Positions 1-11,149 of a stretch of 64,000 bases of DNA are shown here, in pieces. Origin of the DNA: Carposina sasakii (Eukaryota; Arthropoda; Insecta; Lepidoptera; Carposinidae). The notes under the pieces were generated by a model. That model ran no database searches. It was given only the letters and a program-made list of their open reading frames with translations, and had not been told where the DNA came from. Both the position numbers and the translations under genes were made by a program. The number at the start of each line of letters is the position of its first letter. Position 1 is the stretch's first letter. The stretch is taken from assembly GCA_014607495.2 (NCBI GenBank), contig CP053167.1, forward strand, positions 9,858,001 through 9,922,000, written 5' to 3'.

Positions 1-327
1 ATGACAGATTTGGAACAAATTTTCCATACAATGACCCCTCACTATACATGGTGTAGCAAAAGGGGTATGTTAAGCGAAAAGTTATGAAAATAGCCCACTA
101 TAAGGAACACAGAATTGAGACTCTCATCATCATCTGTTTATTTTTCAAGATTGTATAAACATTCCTGAGCTCTTTAGTTATTTCTTCATACAATTTGGAC
201 ATTACTACTTAATTACATCTCTAATTGAGATATGCAGAAAAATCCTCAAGATTGTTCTCACAGAATCTCTCACGTCTATAATATTGCAATTGGCTGTAAG
301 ACTAGGTACGTAAGGACAGGAGGCATC
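1..327. other. No recognisable gene or element
   Basis: AT-rich sequence with no coding frame or inverted repeat that I can support. Confidence 0.6.
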
Positions 328-331
328 TTAA

Positions 332-480
332 CGCCTAGAGCCTAGTGACTTGCCGCGCGCCAAAAAATACTTATTTGCTATCTTGCATACGCGCTCACTG
401 CACACTGCGGCCGGTCGCGACAATTCTAGAATGTTCATTTTACTTAGTTACTCGCTAGGTCACTCACTAGGTTCTAGGCG
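332..480. mobile_element. 149-bp MITE with TTAA duplication
   Basis: The ends are imperfect inverted repeats, CGCCTAGAGCCTAGTGA at the left and TCACTAGGTTCTAGGCG at the right. TTAA stands immediately outside both (328-331 and 481-484). A TTAA duplication is typical of piggyBac and Kolobok superfamilies. There is no coding capacity, so it is non-autonomous. The superfamily is inferred from the target site only. Confidence 0.75.
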
Positions 481-484
481 TTAA

Positions 485-1374
485 GAAAGTCCCCTCCCTA
501 TGCGAACGTACTCTAAGTCTCCAGGATTCCATGATTATGAGTCCAGAAGGTAGAAATCCAAATTTGTAATTACTTATTCCTATAAAGGGTGCCCTGAGAG
601 CAGGATTTATTTCCCTTCAGGGCCAGGAAAAAAACTATACAAAAGGTTACATAAGTAAGGTGAACTGTAGGGCGCAACTTCATTAGCACACTAGTGGTAG
701 CGCAACCAGTGACCAAAGTGTCTTTTTTAAATTGACTTTTGATGCTTTATAAGTACTAAGATTATGCCCGTAGCACACCTTCGCCGCCGAACCACAGAGA
801 CACTGCGGCAGTCTCAGTAGTCTCAGCCTGTCAACGTTTTGTTTTATAGGTGCCCATTCTAAGGCATAGTTTTTTCGTCGATTTTACTCCAACGCCAGCA
901 TGTGGCTGGCAGTCTGTATTGCGGGTCCGCGTGGATTTCGCACGTGTTTGTCAGCCGACAAAATATACGAAATCAAAGGATTTTCCGCTACTCAAACTAT
1001 ACCAATAGTCACTACGTAGGTATGTCAAGTTTGCGATAGATGTTATTTTGGCTATCTTCGCTGTGGAATCTGAGCGACTATTTATCATATTTCATTACGT
1101 GGTCTTTAAAAATTTTGGGTTAGCTCGCATCTACCGGTTTATTTTGGACAAGAAAGCTAATGTCAATTGTTAGCGTCACCAAGCCGCCTAATGAGAATGG
1201 AGACCCTAATTCGTACTGTGCCTTTCCATTCAAGATTGATGGTTCGCCCTATTGAGAACTCAAAGGGGTTTTCTTGTGGTTTTACATTTTTTTCAGTATT
1301 AGATTTATGGTCTTACGCCTAAAGATGTCTATAGGTGTATTAGGTAAATTTTTCTATTTATGATCATACTTACA
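485..1374. other. Intergenic, nothing identified
   Basis: No coding frame with family resemblance and no delimited repeat was seen. The stretch around 660-960 is less AT-rich than its surroundings but shows no exon that I can defend. Confidence 0.5.
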
Positions 1375-1475
1375 AACTTTGGGAATGCCATCCACGAGAT
1401 GGACGGACGAACTAGCCAAGTTCTTGGGTATTTTCTGGATGCAGATTGCTTACAACCGGTCGTAGTAGAGGACAT
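1375..1475 (+). mobile_element. LINE 3'-end fragment (reverse transcriptase C-terminus)
   Basis: A degraded copy of the same region as the LINE remnant at 12150-12240: GAGATGGACGGACGA, then a block ending in GGATGCAGATTGCTTACAACCGGTCG. The frame is broken and no start or tail is kept. Confidence 0.6.
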
Positions 1476-1575
1476 TGCTATGCTCAGCATTGGACTTTTT
1501 ATAACTGAAAATGATAATGTAACCAATAACTAATTCGCATAATTTTGTATGAAAGAAAAAAAGGCTCCCAGTGAC

Positions 1576-2351
1576 TAGTGTTGAGTAGGACATACAAGAG
1601 GCACTTCATTTGTCCCGGACATGACGTCAAAATGTAAGAGTGCCTCTAAATTTTAAATTGTACTACTTCAATTTTCTTGTCGCGGTCGAGCTTGAACGGT
1701 CGAGCGAGGCAGGCAGACAAACGACAAGCACGTCACGTGATCACGTCACGGTCGTCGCGTCTGACATTTTGAGCGAGAGAGAAATATATTGTCTTCCATG
1801 CGAGGCGAGGCGCCGCCAGCCAGGAGGCGCGTAGGTAATAGGTATTTAAAATTCAAATAATAATAATCTAACGTTGTTTAGAGAGTCAGTGCCATTTAAT
1901 TTGTATTTTTTTGATATTTCGGATTTTGAAGTAGATATACCTATTAAGAATTTTAATTAAAAAAAAGATTAAGAGTCTTAATTTAAGATACTCAGGTAAG
2001 TCTTTGTAATTATGATTTATAATTGACTATAAATAACAAAGCAGTAGGAACAGGAATAGGTTATAACCTAATATAACCCATCTCTACTACAAACACATAA
2101 AATTCATTTTTTATACTTGTAAGATTTATAATTAAAAATATTTGTACTAAACAAACAAATGACATGACAAAAGCACGTCGCGTCTGACATTTGAGGCGTC
2201 AGGAGGCGCGCATATTTCGTACTAATAACTTCAAATGGTTCAGTCAGTAGGTACGCCTCGCCTCATTTGAAGTGGGACATTGTACTGGCTCAGGACAAAA
2301 AAGAGGCTACTCTTACAAACTCTTTTTCAAGTCGTGTCCTACTCAACACTA
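1576..2351. mobile_element. Non-autonomous hAT-type element, 776 bp
   Basis: The inverted ends are TAGTGTTGAGTAGGACA and TGTCCTACTCAACACTA. Each is flanked outside by the same 8 bases, CCAGTGAC (1568-1575 and 2352-2359). An 8-bp duplication with TAGNGNTG-like ends is the hAT signature. The interior has a GC-rich stretch (1690-1830) and AT-rich sequence with no transposase frame. Confidence 0.85.
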
Positions 2352-2674
2352 CCAGTGACACTGTCAAAAGGTCATAAAGGAGATCACAGCCACGTTTATG
2401 AAATCGGATATATGTTTCTGGTTTTAGTGTATAGAATATAATCGCTGGCCTAGACCTCAAGCTGCTAAGTTTCTAGTATCGCGCTACAATATTAAACGGC
2501 GTTCGGCGAACAGCACTAAATTATCCTATTCCATTATAGACAACAACTTGGTGTTCAGTTAGCCACTTTACAGCCGCTTACAAGGAGGTACGAACACTTG
2601 AAAGTAGTTTGTAAAACGTTATATTTTTTCATTAAAAATAACAGAAAAATTATTGACCAAGGTAAAAAATTGTG

Positions 2675-3020
2675 ATGCCTGTCCGTGGGTATCGTAAGAG
2701 GTGAATAAAGGTTTCCGGATGGTGATCCAAATGTAAATACATACATACATATAATCAAGCCTTTATCCCTTACGGGGTAGGCAAAGCAACACGGGCAGAT
2801 AGAACCACATGGTGCCACTTCTGATCAATTTTGAGGGTATAGTTGAGATGTACATGTTCGGTTAGTAGTGACAGGTGGTCAGCCCATCGCCTACAAAACA
2901 CCAAGACCCTCTTGTCCCTATACTGACTTGTACAGTATGCCCGGGAAGAGAAGCAGCTGTAGTATTATACGTTTTGTTTTCACTCCTTGAGCAGCATAGA
3001 ATACATACATTACATACATA
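2675..3020 (-). mobile_element. SINE-like / LINE-tail copy
   Basis: The reverse complement of 2738-3003 matches the copies at 15723-15995 and 20021-20285. All read toward the shared tail TACCCCGTAAGGGATAAAGG followed by ATGTATGTATG repeats. The outer part (2675-2730) resembles a second family seen at 63612-63790. The tail resembles the end of the reverse-transcriptase remnant at 14011-14304, so I infer a LINE-related or LINE-mobilised repeat. Confidence 0.65.
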
Positions 3021-3121
3021 CATAAAATGTAGCCTCTTTCCCGGTAATCATGATAATGGTTTCGATGATTAAATTGAATTGATTAGAAAAAATGTTTGTT
3101 AACCGATTTCAGATGGATATA

Positions 3122-3934
3122 CTGGATGTAAAAAGACAACTTTGTTCTTTTAATACCTCGTATTCTTTGTAACATCACGATACTTTTTTTCTATGGAAGC
3201 ACCCCTGGGAAACCACGGGTTTCCAAGATATTGAGGTCCAAAGTTACATTAATATTATCTTTTTTTTTACATTAATCCGTCTGAAATCGGTTAACAAACA
3301 TTTTTTTCAAAGATACCATGTCAAAATGTTATAATATTAGTTTTGTAGGTACATTTGTACTTTGAGCATCAAACGAATACATTGCTTGCAATAAAATGAC
3401 AGTATTTTTTTATATTATTTATTGTACACAGAAAAAAACACACAAGATACAATATTTTATAAGATAATGTAGAAAGGCGAGCTTATCTCTAACAGAGATT
3501 TCTTCCAGCCAACCATTTAATATAAAGTTATTAGCGAAGAAAAAGGAAATCATACGTGCACAATTAAATAATAATAAAAAAACAATGTACTTGATATAAA
3601 CAAACAATTAAATAAATACATACAATATAACTAAAGAAATACATATATACATACATATTTTATAAAAAGAACATTTTTCATTTTTTTTTTTGTCGTTTCC
3701 CAGGGTTGGTTCCATAGAGAAAATGATCGTAACCTTACAAAGAATACGAGGTATTAAAAAAACATCGTTGTCTTTTTATATGTATGTAAAAAAAATATAT
3801 AATATTAATTTAACTTTGGACCTCAATATCTTGGAAACCCGTGGTTTTCCAGGAGTGCTACCATAGAAAAAAAATATCCTGATATTACGAAGAATACGAG
3901 GTATTAAAAAACAAAGTTGTCTTTTTACACCCAG
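3122..3934. mobile_element. TA-flanked MITE (CTGGGTGTAAAAAGAC ends) with a nested insertion
   Basis: Long inverted arms run from CTGGATGTAAAAAGAC at the left to GTCTTTTTACACCCAG at the right. The arms also share the block ATACCTCGTATTCTTTGTAA, and TA lies outside both ends. The same element is at 12803-13201 in about 400 bp. This copy is longer because a LINE tail (about 3410-3660) is inserted. The ends suggest a Tc1/mariner-type MITE, by inference. Confidence 0.7.
3415..3512 (-). mobile_element. LINE 3'-tail fragment inside the MITE
   Basis: On the minus strand it reads GGAAGAAATCTCTGTTAGAG followed by AGCTCGCCTTTC and a TTGTA-rich end. The tail also occurs at 6150-6240, 9306-9420 and 15540-15600. 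Confidence 0.5.
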
Positions 3935-4506
3935 TATATTTACGATTTCAGCTTTCTAATACTATGATTATATACCTACTCCACCGATTATACATCAGGG
4001 GCCCACACAGCGGAGGTACTAAATCAAAGCCGTTGAAAGTGGCCCGAATATTGCGCCCCTAACCACACGAGGGGCCCGGTACGTACCTCAAGCTCCGTAC
4101 TCGCTTTGTAGGCAAAATTTAATATCATACATATCTTGGAAAAAAGCACTCGTATGTGATGCACGACTGCTTGAGAAAATAATAAGGAAAACGGATTACG
4201 GTTGGCCGTAATTACATTTAGATACAAATGCCTATTTATTTAATTTTATCTGCGAATAAACGCCCGTGACTTTATCCGAGTAAACTTTAGAAATCCGGTT
4301 AATTTTCGTTTTCCTGAAAAATTCGGAAAATCATTTCTTATCGGATGCCTACGCTATTCTAAGAACATAGCCTCCAAATTACACCGCGGGTCAGACTGTA
4401 TTGTTAATTCTCAGTCATTCAGTATTAAAGCATTTAATTGCATAGAAAAAAAACATAGTTTAAAAAATCCAAAAACCCGACTGTGTAAAAAAGAACCAAA
4501 CTACGT

Positions 4507-4653
4507 AATAATAAAAAAAAAATTGAAAAGGATAAAACAAGCACTTAGATGTTCGGTGGTCTTTAATAGTATTCATTCCATAATAATATTATAGAATTCT
4601 AGACCCCGGACATCTAAGTGCTTGTTTTCACCTTTTCAGTTTTTTATTATTAT
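4507..4653. repeat. Palindromic MITE-like hairpin
   Basis: Two arms of about 55 bp are near-perfect reverse complements. They share ACAAGCACTTAGATGT at the left and ACATCTAAGTGCTTGT at the right, with an AT-rich loop between. No coding capacity; the target duplication is uncertain. Confidence 0.65.
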
Positions 4654-4654
4654 G

Positions 4655-5505
4655 TGGTTGTCGTAAGAGTGGACTAAAAAACTCGGCATTATCTCAGGGG
4701 ATAACACTGATCATTAAGGCCCTGTCCGCACAGCGATATTTCACCGCGCGAAATTTCTCTCGCAACTCTGTAACACATTGAATCTTATACGAGGAGCCGC
4801 ACTGGCGGTAAAAAATTTGCGCGGAAAAAAAAACTGTGATTTGATGCAAATTGAACGCGACGCGGTGCGATTTCTTTCCGCGCGAAAATTTTGTGCAATA
4901 TGAAGTAGTATGACTATGGCCGCACGGCGAAATAAAATTATATAAAGTTTTTTTTCGTCAACGCTGCATCTTATACAATAACTGATTTTAAGATCCAAAC
5001 CCACGTTATACAAATAAGTGCAAAATCTGTCTCCGCTGTTCTTTTGCTTTAAAATCTGCAGTTCTGTCTGGCTTTCCCATTTCGCGAACACAGCCATGTG
5101 TGTTATGTATGTATGTAATAGCTAACGCGAAATTAGATTTGTTATTACAATGTAATTATTAGTACTAAGCCTACGGGCTTAACATTGCCAGCGCTCCTAA
5201 CGCGCAATAAAAAAGTTTTATTTGCTTTTTCACTTGTATTATTTATTCCGCGTTCTATCCGCTGCATTGTGTTACCAAATGGTATACAAATAACGGTAAA
5301 GCCACACAATAAGCGGTGCCATTCGATAAATTCTCAAAAATTATCGTCGGCCTAAAAATTAAAGCGCTTTCATAAGCAAATTGAGGTGATAAATCTGGTT
5401 TGAGACCAGCTTAATACGCCCTGAATGAGCCGACATCAAGACTGTAGATGTAGGTCAGAAGCAGCCACTCATATTTTCGTTATTTCGTATTATCTATAAA
5501 CTGGA
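4655..5505. other. Intergenic; degraded repeat, no gene
   Basis: The stretch 4720-4930 contains CCCTGTCCGCACAGCGAT and several CGCGCGAAA-type words that look like a degraded moth repeat, but I could not define its ends. Reading frames here have no family resemblance. Confidence 0.4.
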
Positions 5506-5509
5506 TATA

Positions 5510-5566
5510 TATAGGAGGAGGTTTACGTCCAGCAGTGGACTGCAATAGGCTGAAGAAGAATATATG
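5510..5566 (+). mobile_element. LINE 3'-tail fragment
   Basis: Contains GGAGGTTTACGTCCAGCAG, then TGGACTGCAATAGGCTGAAG. This is the common tail also seen at 12230-12260, 16775-16830, 21424-21480 and 56290-56342. Confidence 0.65.
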
Positions 5567-5769
5567 TAAATGGATATTTTACCACTTAGGCGAGTGCACC
5601 GCCGTAATAGAAGAAACGTGAAATTTCGAGCGTGCCTTTCTTTTGTACCATATAGATGTTTGACAGTTTTGACGCAAAATTGCGTCCAGGCGCTAGTTAC
5701 AAAATAAGTGCAATTTTTAAAAAGTAAAAAATTACTGTTATTGTAATTGACTTTGGGCACAACAAACAT

Positions 5770-6145
5770 TAAAATAGGCTGATTGGCATAAAGTTAGTGT
5801 TGCAGTAAAAAAGAGGACCCAAAGAGGAAATTCATTAAAGAATGATCATTGCGTCGTCTACTTATATCTGTGTAAAGGCCAAAATGTATTGCGGAGATTC
5901 AGATTATACCTTTAAATATTGTTATAATTTGTTGCTTATTTTATTACCGTCCATTAACGGTCAGCAAGTCAGTAAAATATGAAGGGAGGTTGGGGTGCTA
6001 TTGTTAAATAGATCGCAGTAATTATCATGTCAGTGATTACGCGATACTTCTAGAGAGGTCACGAAAAATCGAAAAACTAATCTGTTCTTTTTATTTAGTG
6101 TTGTAACTGAATAAGTCAAATAGACGCGAAATAGTTATTATTATA
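5770..6145. other. Intergenic, nothing identified
   Basis: AT-rich sequence with no supported coding frame or delimited repeat. Confidence 0.5.
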
Positions 6146-6149
6146 TATA

Positions 6150-6240
6150 TATCAGAGATAAGCACGCCTTTGTATGCATTTCTTTTGTAAATTTGTCTGT
6201 AGGTATTTATTGTAATGTTTTGTGTACAATAAAGAATAAG
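6150..6240 (+). mobile_element. LINE 3'-tail fragment
   Basis: Reads CAGAGATAAGCACGCCTTTG, then TATGCATTTCTTTTGTAAAT, and ends in TTGTGTACAATAAAGAATAA. It is the plus-strand counterpart of 9306-9420. Confidence 0.55.
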
Positions 6241-6244
6241 AATA

Positions 6245-7125
6245 GTTATGCAACATAAAAATGATTTTCATCGAAGTTGCATTGCCATCGAAGCACCTAG
6301 ATAGAGGCGTCATAAAAGTTTTTTCTTGACTTTACACCAGTATCTAAACACCTAACCAATTGTTAAGTGTCGTAGGTTATCATGTTTTTTTTCCGACCAC
6401 AATTTTATTACCAGCTTACCCGTAAAATCAAACCATGTAAACATACATAATCACAACACAAATAAATATCCATAAGGTAATAAATGGGGTAGCTAAAACT
6501 GATCTCCTTAAACATACAGTCATGTTTAACATAACAGGGTCAGATGGTAAAGACCAGTGACATGTTGCTTTCTCATCGCATGAGAGAACATTCCTAAATT
6601 CCCAAGTCGACTCTTACGACATGCACGGAAGTAAATGCAGCTCATGTAATATATAGGTATTCTAGCCAAGCTCTGCATCAGCACAAAAAATAAATAATCT
6701 AGATAAACAAATAAACTAAAGGCTAAAATAGGATTATGTAAGCTATAAACAAATAAACTAAAAGATTATATAAGTAAAGGGTCGCTATAAAGTTTCTTGT
6801 TCACAACCATATCGCTAGATTTTGCCGTCGGAATATCATTGACCTCGTATTTCCCGTCTGTATATATTATCTATACAGTTTATTCATTTCACGCCCTGTT
6901 AATGGGTGGAAAAATGACATTTCTGCGCTGGCAGCATTTTAATTGCCCAAACTGGGCGTTGGGCCGTAACGAAGGTACTTACTCGTGGGCTCGGTTAGGC
7001 CGCAACTTCGTTTCTTTAAAAGCGGTTTATCAAAAGAAACAATACCTAGATAACGCACATACATATAAATAAAATCACAAATAAAAGACCTTATTTTGGC
7101 CCGCAAAAAGTGCGAGGCTTGTGTA
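6245..7125. other. Intergenic, nothing identified
   Basis: Several short AT-rich direct repeats (AACAAATAAACTAAA twice near 6710-6760). The open frame at 6797-7072 has no recognisable motif and I do not call it a gene. Confidence 0.45.
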
Positions 7126-7130
7126 ACTAA

Positions 7131-7235
7131 CTTAACTCTCTATTGAGGGATCGCCCACCACCGGGCCCTATACCCTCCGCTGACCCTGAGATTTGAACTT
7201 CCGAATAGTGACGCCTGATACAATTCAATATTTAA
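7131..7235 (-). mobile_element. Short Penelope-like remnant or empty target repeat
   Basis: This block joins CACCACCGGGCCCTATACCC directly to TTTGAACTTCCGAATAGTGA. The same two sequences form the outer left and right edges of the Penelope-like element at 51946-54535, where about 2.5 kb lies between them. It is either an internally deleted copy or a copy of the repeat into which the larger element inserted. Confidence 0.55.
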
Positions 7236-7239
7236 CTAA

Positions 7240-8700
7240 ACTCGACTTTTATTTCACAGCTTGGGGCTCCTAAAATAAATTAATCTCGAAGCCACAAACA
7301 ATTTTCAATCAATTAATCCAGTTACAAAGTTCAACGAAACTGAAAACTTTTAAATACGGTTTTTTTTGTACTTTTCTGTACTCGTTTTTTAATGTTTGCG
7401 ACAAAACGTAGTGTGTTCGCAGCCTGCCCCTGTTTTGTTTAGCTGTAGCCATTTTAAAATGTCATTAGCAAGGCCCGCCGCCTTTTATACCAAACTCAAT
7501 ATATTGTAGAGTAACGGTACCGCCCTGCCATTTAAAATGTGGTTGATATATTTGGGTTTGGTGGTTCTGAAAGGAGAAATTGTGGTATTTTTGTGGCACC
7601 ATGTTGATATCATAAATAAAAAAAGCGACTGGTAGTAACTGTATGGTAAAAACGGAAGATCGAGCCTTGTGGTGTGCTTTAGAGCATGCTACATGGATGT
7701 ATAGAGGTATTGAAAAATTAAAGTATTGAAAAAACTATATTTTCCGATCTCAAAATAATAAAATTCGATAGAAGATGTTATTTAACAAGCATACAAGAGT
7801 AATAGTGTAACTAAAACTACATATTTTCTACTACACTTTCCACAAAGTTAACCAAGAGTAAGGTAAAGTATACTCTAGCAAAAGTAGCGAAAATATACTT
7901 ACTCTACAAATTTTCTAGAAAGCCACGAAATGTAAGTAATATGGAACACTTTACAGAACCTAAGCACAAAGCAATAAGTCAATTGTATAAAAGTCGTACG
8001 TTTTCCCAAAGCGAGGTAGTCTGTAATTTCCTGTTATTGTAAGTCTGTGAGACACTTTTCCCCTACTATTGCAATTTTTGTCGAAATCTTCGAGACTAGA
8101 AGAGAAGTACTGATCCTTGCTTACGACTACTACGTAGGTAGTAGTACTCTATACATAAAATGCTTTGTCTTGAATGACTAATTTCTAAAGTGTACGCGGA
8201 CTAAGTCATGGGTGCCCGTTAGTCTAGCATAAGTGTAAATATACGAGTATTAAAATGTAGTAGGTTTAATGAGAGGACATATAGGTATTTCTTTAATTAG
8301 AGCTTACATTTTTTTTTTTTTTTTTAATTATTGGAAAACGCTACTTATTAAAGTTTTCTTGGACCTATAGTCGCAAATGGATCTACATATAAACAGATTT
8401 GAGCAAGAAAACCTTGATTTTTTATAGAAAGACTAGAAATTAATTAGTAGGTATTTTTTATGAAGATTTTTTAATCTTTTAAATGCATTTTCAATTTAAT
8501 ATCTCAATAGGAAACGATTGTTGTCACTTTTAATTCGCAATAATACCAATAGTAGAGATCCAGAAGCCGCAATGAAACCGCATAGTGGCGCATTAAAATC
8601 ACATTATACCATCGACTACGTATCGATACTCCGTAATTATATCGACAGTTTATATCGATATTTGTTGCACCACTGTGTTGCATATGATATTTATAGAGTA
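7240..8700. other. Intergenic, nothing identified
   Basis: AT-rich sequence with a poly-T run near 8310. No coding frame or delimited repeat was supported. Confidence 0.5.
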
Positions 8701-8711
8701 CCTATTGACGA

Positions 8712-8766
8712 TCGCATTGGCGCGGTTGGTAGTGACCCTGAGGTCTTTAGTTCGAATTACCGATAG
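8712..8766 (+). mobile_element. tRNA-headed SINE fragment
   Basis: CATTGGCGCGGTTGGTAGTG followed by ACCCTGAGGTC and AGTTCGAATTACC resembles the A-box and B-box spacing of the tRNA-derived heads common in moth SINEs. Only the head remains. Confidence 0.4.
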
Positions 8767-8865
8767 TTAGAAATCGCTGTTTGGCATATATAATATACAG
8801 GATGTAACAAATGTTAAGCTTCATAAAATTTTATATTTGAAATCACATTTTAATTTTTCCAAATA

Positions 8866-9195
8866 CAGTAATACCCCGCTTTACGCGAGAGATACGTTTC
8901 GGAAAAAATCGCGTTAACTAAAATTCGCGTATATCAAGGTTTATGATTAATTAATTAATTAATAATTCAAAATTTAATCTTTGCCATAGAACAAAGTCGT
9001 AGTACGGGGAATCCCCAGTTCTTCAATCAGAATGTTCAGAGGACGCGAGGATTCCCGCGACCAAAGGGGAGTTAATGACTAAATTATATTTATACACATT
9101 CTTTCGCATTATGCGAAGCATTTAAACGTGAATTTTAAAATTCGCGTTATAGTGAAACCGCGCATAACGGGGTCGCGTAAAGTGGGGTATTACTG
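8866..9195. mobile_element. Pogo/Tigger-type MITE, 330 bp
   Basis: The ends are CAGTAATACCCCGCTTTACG and CGTAAAGTGGGGTATTACTG, with TA directly outside both (8864-8865, 9196-9197). Internal arms continue the inversion (CGCGTTAACTAAAATTCGCG on the left, related words on the right). A CAGT start with TA duplication is characteristic of the pogo/Tigger group. No transposase frame. Confidence 0.85.
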
Positions 9196-9305
9196 TACGT
9201 ATGGTGGATTCCTAAACAACTCAGAAATAGGTAAATGTGTTTACGTAAGTTAATGATAATGTTGATAATAGCTCTCACCTATGGAGTAAGTATATTTTCC
9301 GAGTA

Positions 9306-9420
9306 AGTATTCTTATTCTTTATTGTACACAAAACATTACAATAAATACAGAGAAATTTACAAAAGAAATGCATACAAAGGCGTGCTTATCTCTGCAAGA
9401 GATTTCTTCCAGCATACCAG
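9306..9420 (-). mobile_element. LINE 3'-tail fragment
   Basis: A minus-strand copy of the family at 6150-6240. It begins with TTCTTTATTGTACACAAAAC and ends with GAGATTTCTTCCAGCATACC on the plus strand. Confidence 0.55.
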
Positions 9421-9437
9421 AGAGCAAAGTGAGACCA

Positions 9438-9835
9438 ATAATTCACTATGGGTGCGCCCACCACCGGGCCCTACACCCTTCACTGACCCTCGGATCTGAT
9501 AACTCATAACTGCGAAAACAGGCACTTGCACTAACTACAATCGCCACAAGAAACCAGACCCGAGCACCTAGCATGCAAGATAATACATTGCACTATTCCG
9601 AAATAAAAAAACTAGATTAATAATCTACATATGTTTCGCCAACAACCGTGGCATCCTCAGGATTATAGAAATTAGTAAATTAGTAAACCACTAATTATTA
9701 TGAAACTCTAAAACCCAACACATTACCTATTTTCGCAGTTACGAGTTATCAGATCCGAGGGTCAGTGGAGGGTGTAGGGCCCGGTGGTGGGCGCACCCAT
9801 AGTGAATGTTTGAACTTCCGAATTGTAACGCCTAA
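9438..9835 (-). mobile_element. Penelope-like remnant with inverted terminal segments
   Basis: The left side (9448-9510) and right side (9735-9810) are reverse complements: CACCACCGGGCCCTACACCC on the left matches GGGTGTAGGGCCCGGTGGTG on the right. The middle is homologous to 52020-52160 of the larger element, including a degraded hammerhead ribozyme. The right edge again reads TTTGAACTTCCGAAT. Inverted terminal segments are a known habit of Penelope-like elements. No reverse transcriptase remains. Confidence 0.65.
9621..9665 (-). ncRNA. Degraded hammerhead ribozyme
   Basis: On the minus strand: stem I TAATC/GATTA, core CTGAGGA, stem II GCCA/TGGC, GAAA, stem III palindrome ACATATGT and cleavage triplet GTA. 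The layout is that of the copy at 52117-52161, but the conserved CTGATGA core has become CTGAGGA. Activity is therefore doubtful. Confidence 0.6.
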
Positions 9836-10790
9836 TACAATTTCATTTTTGAGACCAATATATGTGACATGTGACATGCAATAAATGAATCTAATCTAAG
9901 TTATAAAGTACCCATTACTTTTAAGACAAAATGATTTTCAACCCTTTTAATATTACTTTACTTGACTATTAAGTTATGGAAAACGAGTAGGGATAATATG
10001 ATATAAATAACACATTTCTTGGCAGGGCTACTCATTTCAATAAACTATAGTGTAGTTCTTCAGGATAAATGAATGTTAAAGTATTTTCGTTGAAAATATC
10101 TTTCCGAAATGATTGATGCGTCTATGCGTCTGACAGATGAAACTAAGTTTTGAAAATAATGTACCCATTCGTAAAGTTGTTTCAATAAAACTTTATTGTA
10201 AAAGAGTTTTGGATAATTTGAATTTATATGAGCATCAACTTTCTAAGCTTAAGTTAATTTATAACATTATTTAGAATATACCAAATTAACAAGAGTCATA
10301 GTCTCTTGTCGTTGTAGAACATCTACGAAATACTGAATCTACAACGTATAACATATAATTATTTTAATGAAATGTAATTTAAATTTAAATGTACTAACCA
10401 TTTTATTTTACGGTCACTTAACTAACCCATGGATCTTTGTCGTCCGAAATAAAAATGAATTTGAATAACAATTTATTTATGATGTATTTTACAACTATAT
10501 CTAATCTATTATTCCCTTTGCCGTACATACTATTCGTATTATGCTATTCGTGCCTACTTTAGTTATAATATTATTGATATCGAGCGTTAAAGCCAAACAA
10601 ACCTTTTTGAGCAGTTGCTAGAAGCTTTGCACTGACTCATAAGCCATTTTTATTGACTTTTAAAAAAGAAATAATTTTATGCTAAAGAACATGACAATGA
10701 ATTTCAGCTTTACGGAAACTTCAAAGTGATATCATTGTAAGCTAAAAATATCATAAATGCAAATATGTAACAACATTACTTCATCCGAGT
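9836..10790. other. Intergenic, nothing identified
   Basis: Very AT-rich. No coding frame or delimited repeat was supported. Confidence 0.5.
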
Positions 10791-10796
10791 TAAGTG

Positions 10797-10865
10797 ACCC
10801 GATAGCTCAGTAGGTAGAGCGATGCACTGAATGCAAGTGGTCGTGAGTTCAAATCTCACTCGGGT
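10797..10865 (+). tRNA. tRNA-like sequence (probably a pseudogene or SINE head)
   Basis: A seven-base acceptor stem (ACCCGAT with CTCGGGT, one mismatch), a D arm with the A box TAGCTCAGTAGGT and a perfect T arm (GTGAG / CTCAC around TTCAAAT) are visible. The anticodon stem keeps only three pairs, with loop ACTGAAT, which would give TGA. A serine tRNA should have a long variable arm and this has none. The sequence is repeated with the same upstream flank at 11073, so I think it is not a working tRNA. Confidence 0.5.
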
Positions 10866-11072
10866 GATTTTTATTTTTATTTTCTAATTAATATTTTATG
10901 GTATATAATATCTTAATTAAGATAAATTTATAACATACTCCTCCATAATATAATCCGCTGGGATATTGTGAGGGATTCAGCTTTGTTTACCGAGATTTGG
11001 GTAGTGTATAGCTATCGGGGTGAAAAAACATAATTTAAAAGAGATGATAAAATTCGTCATCCGAGTTAAGTG

Positions 11073-11141
11073 ATTCGATAGCTCAGTTGGTAGAGCGATG
11101 CACGGAATACGAGTGGCCGTGAGTACAAATCTCACTCGTGT
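11073..11141 (+). tRNA. Second tRNA-like sequence, more degraded
   Basis: Shares the upstream flank CATCCGAGTTAAGTGA, the A box TAGCTCAGTTGGT and the T arm with the copy 276 bases earlier. The loop reads ACGGAAT, the acceptor stem has extra mismatches (CTCGTGT), and the T loop has TACAAAT. It looks like a decayed duplicate. Confidence 0.45.
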
Positions 11142-11149
11142 GAATTTTT

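Noticed and set aside
10797..10865. Functional tRNA-Ser
   Set aside because: The anticodon stem has mismatches, the long variable arm is missing and a decayed duplicate lies next to it.
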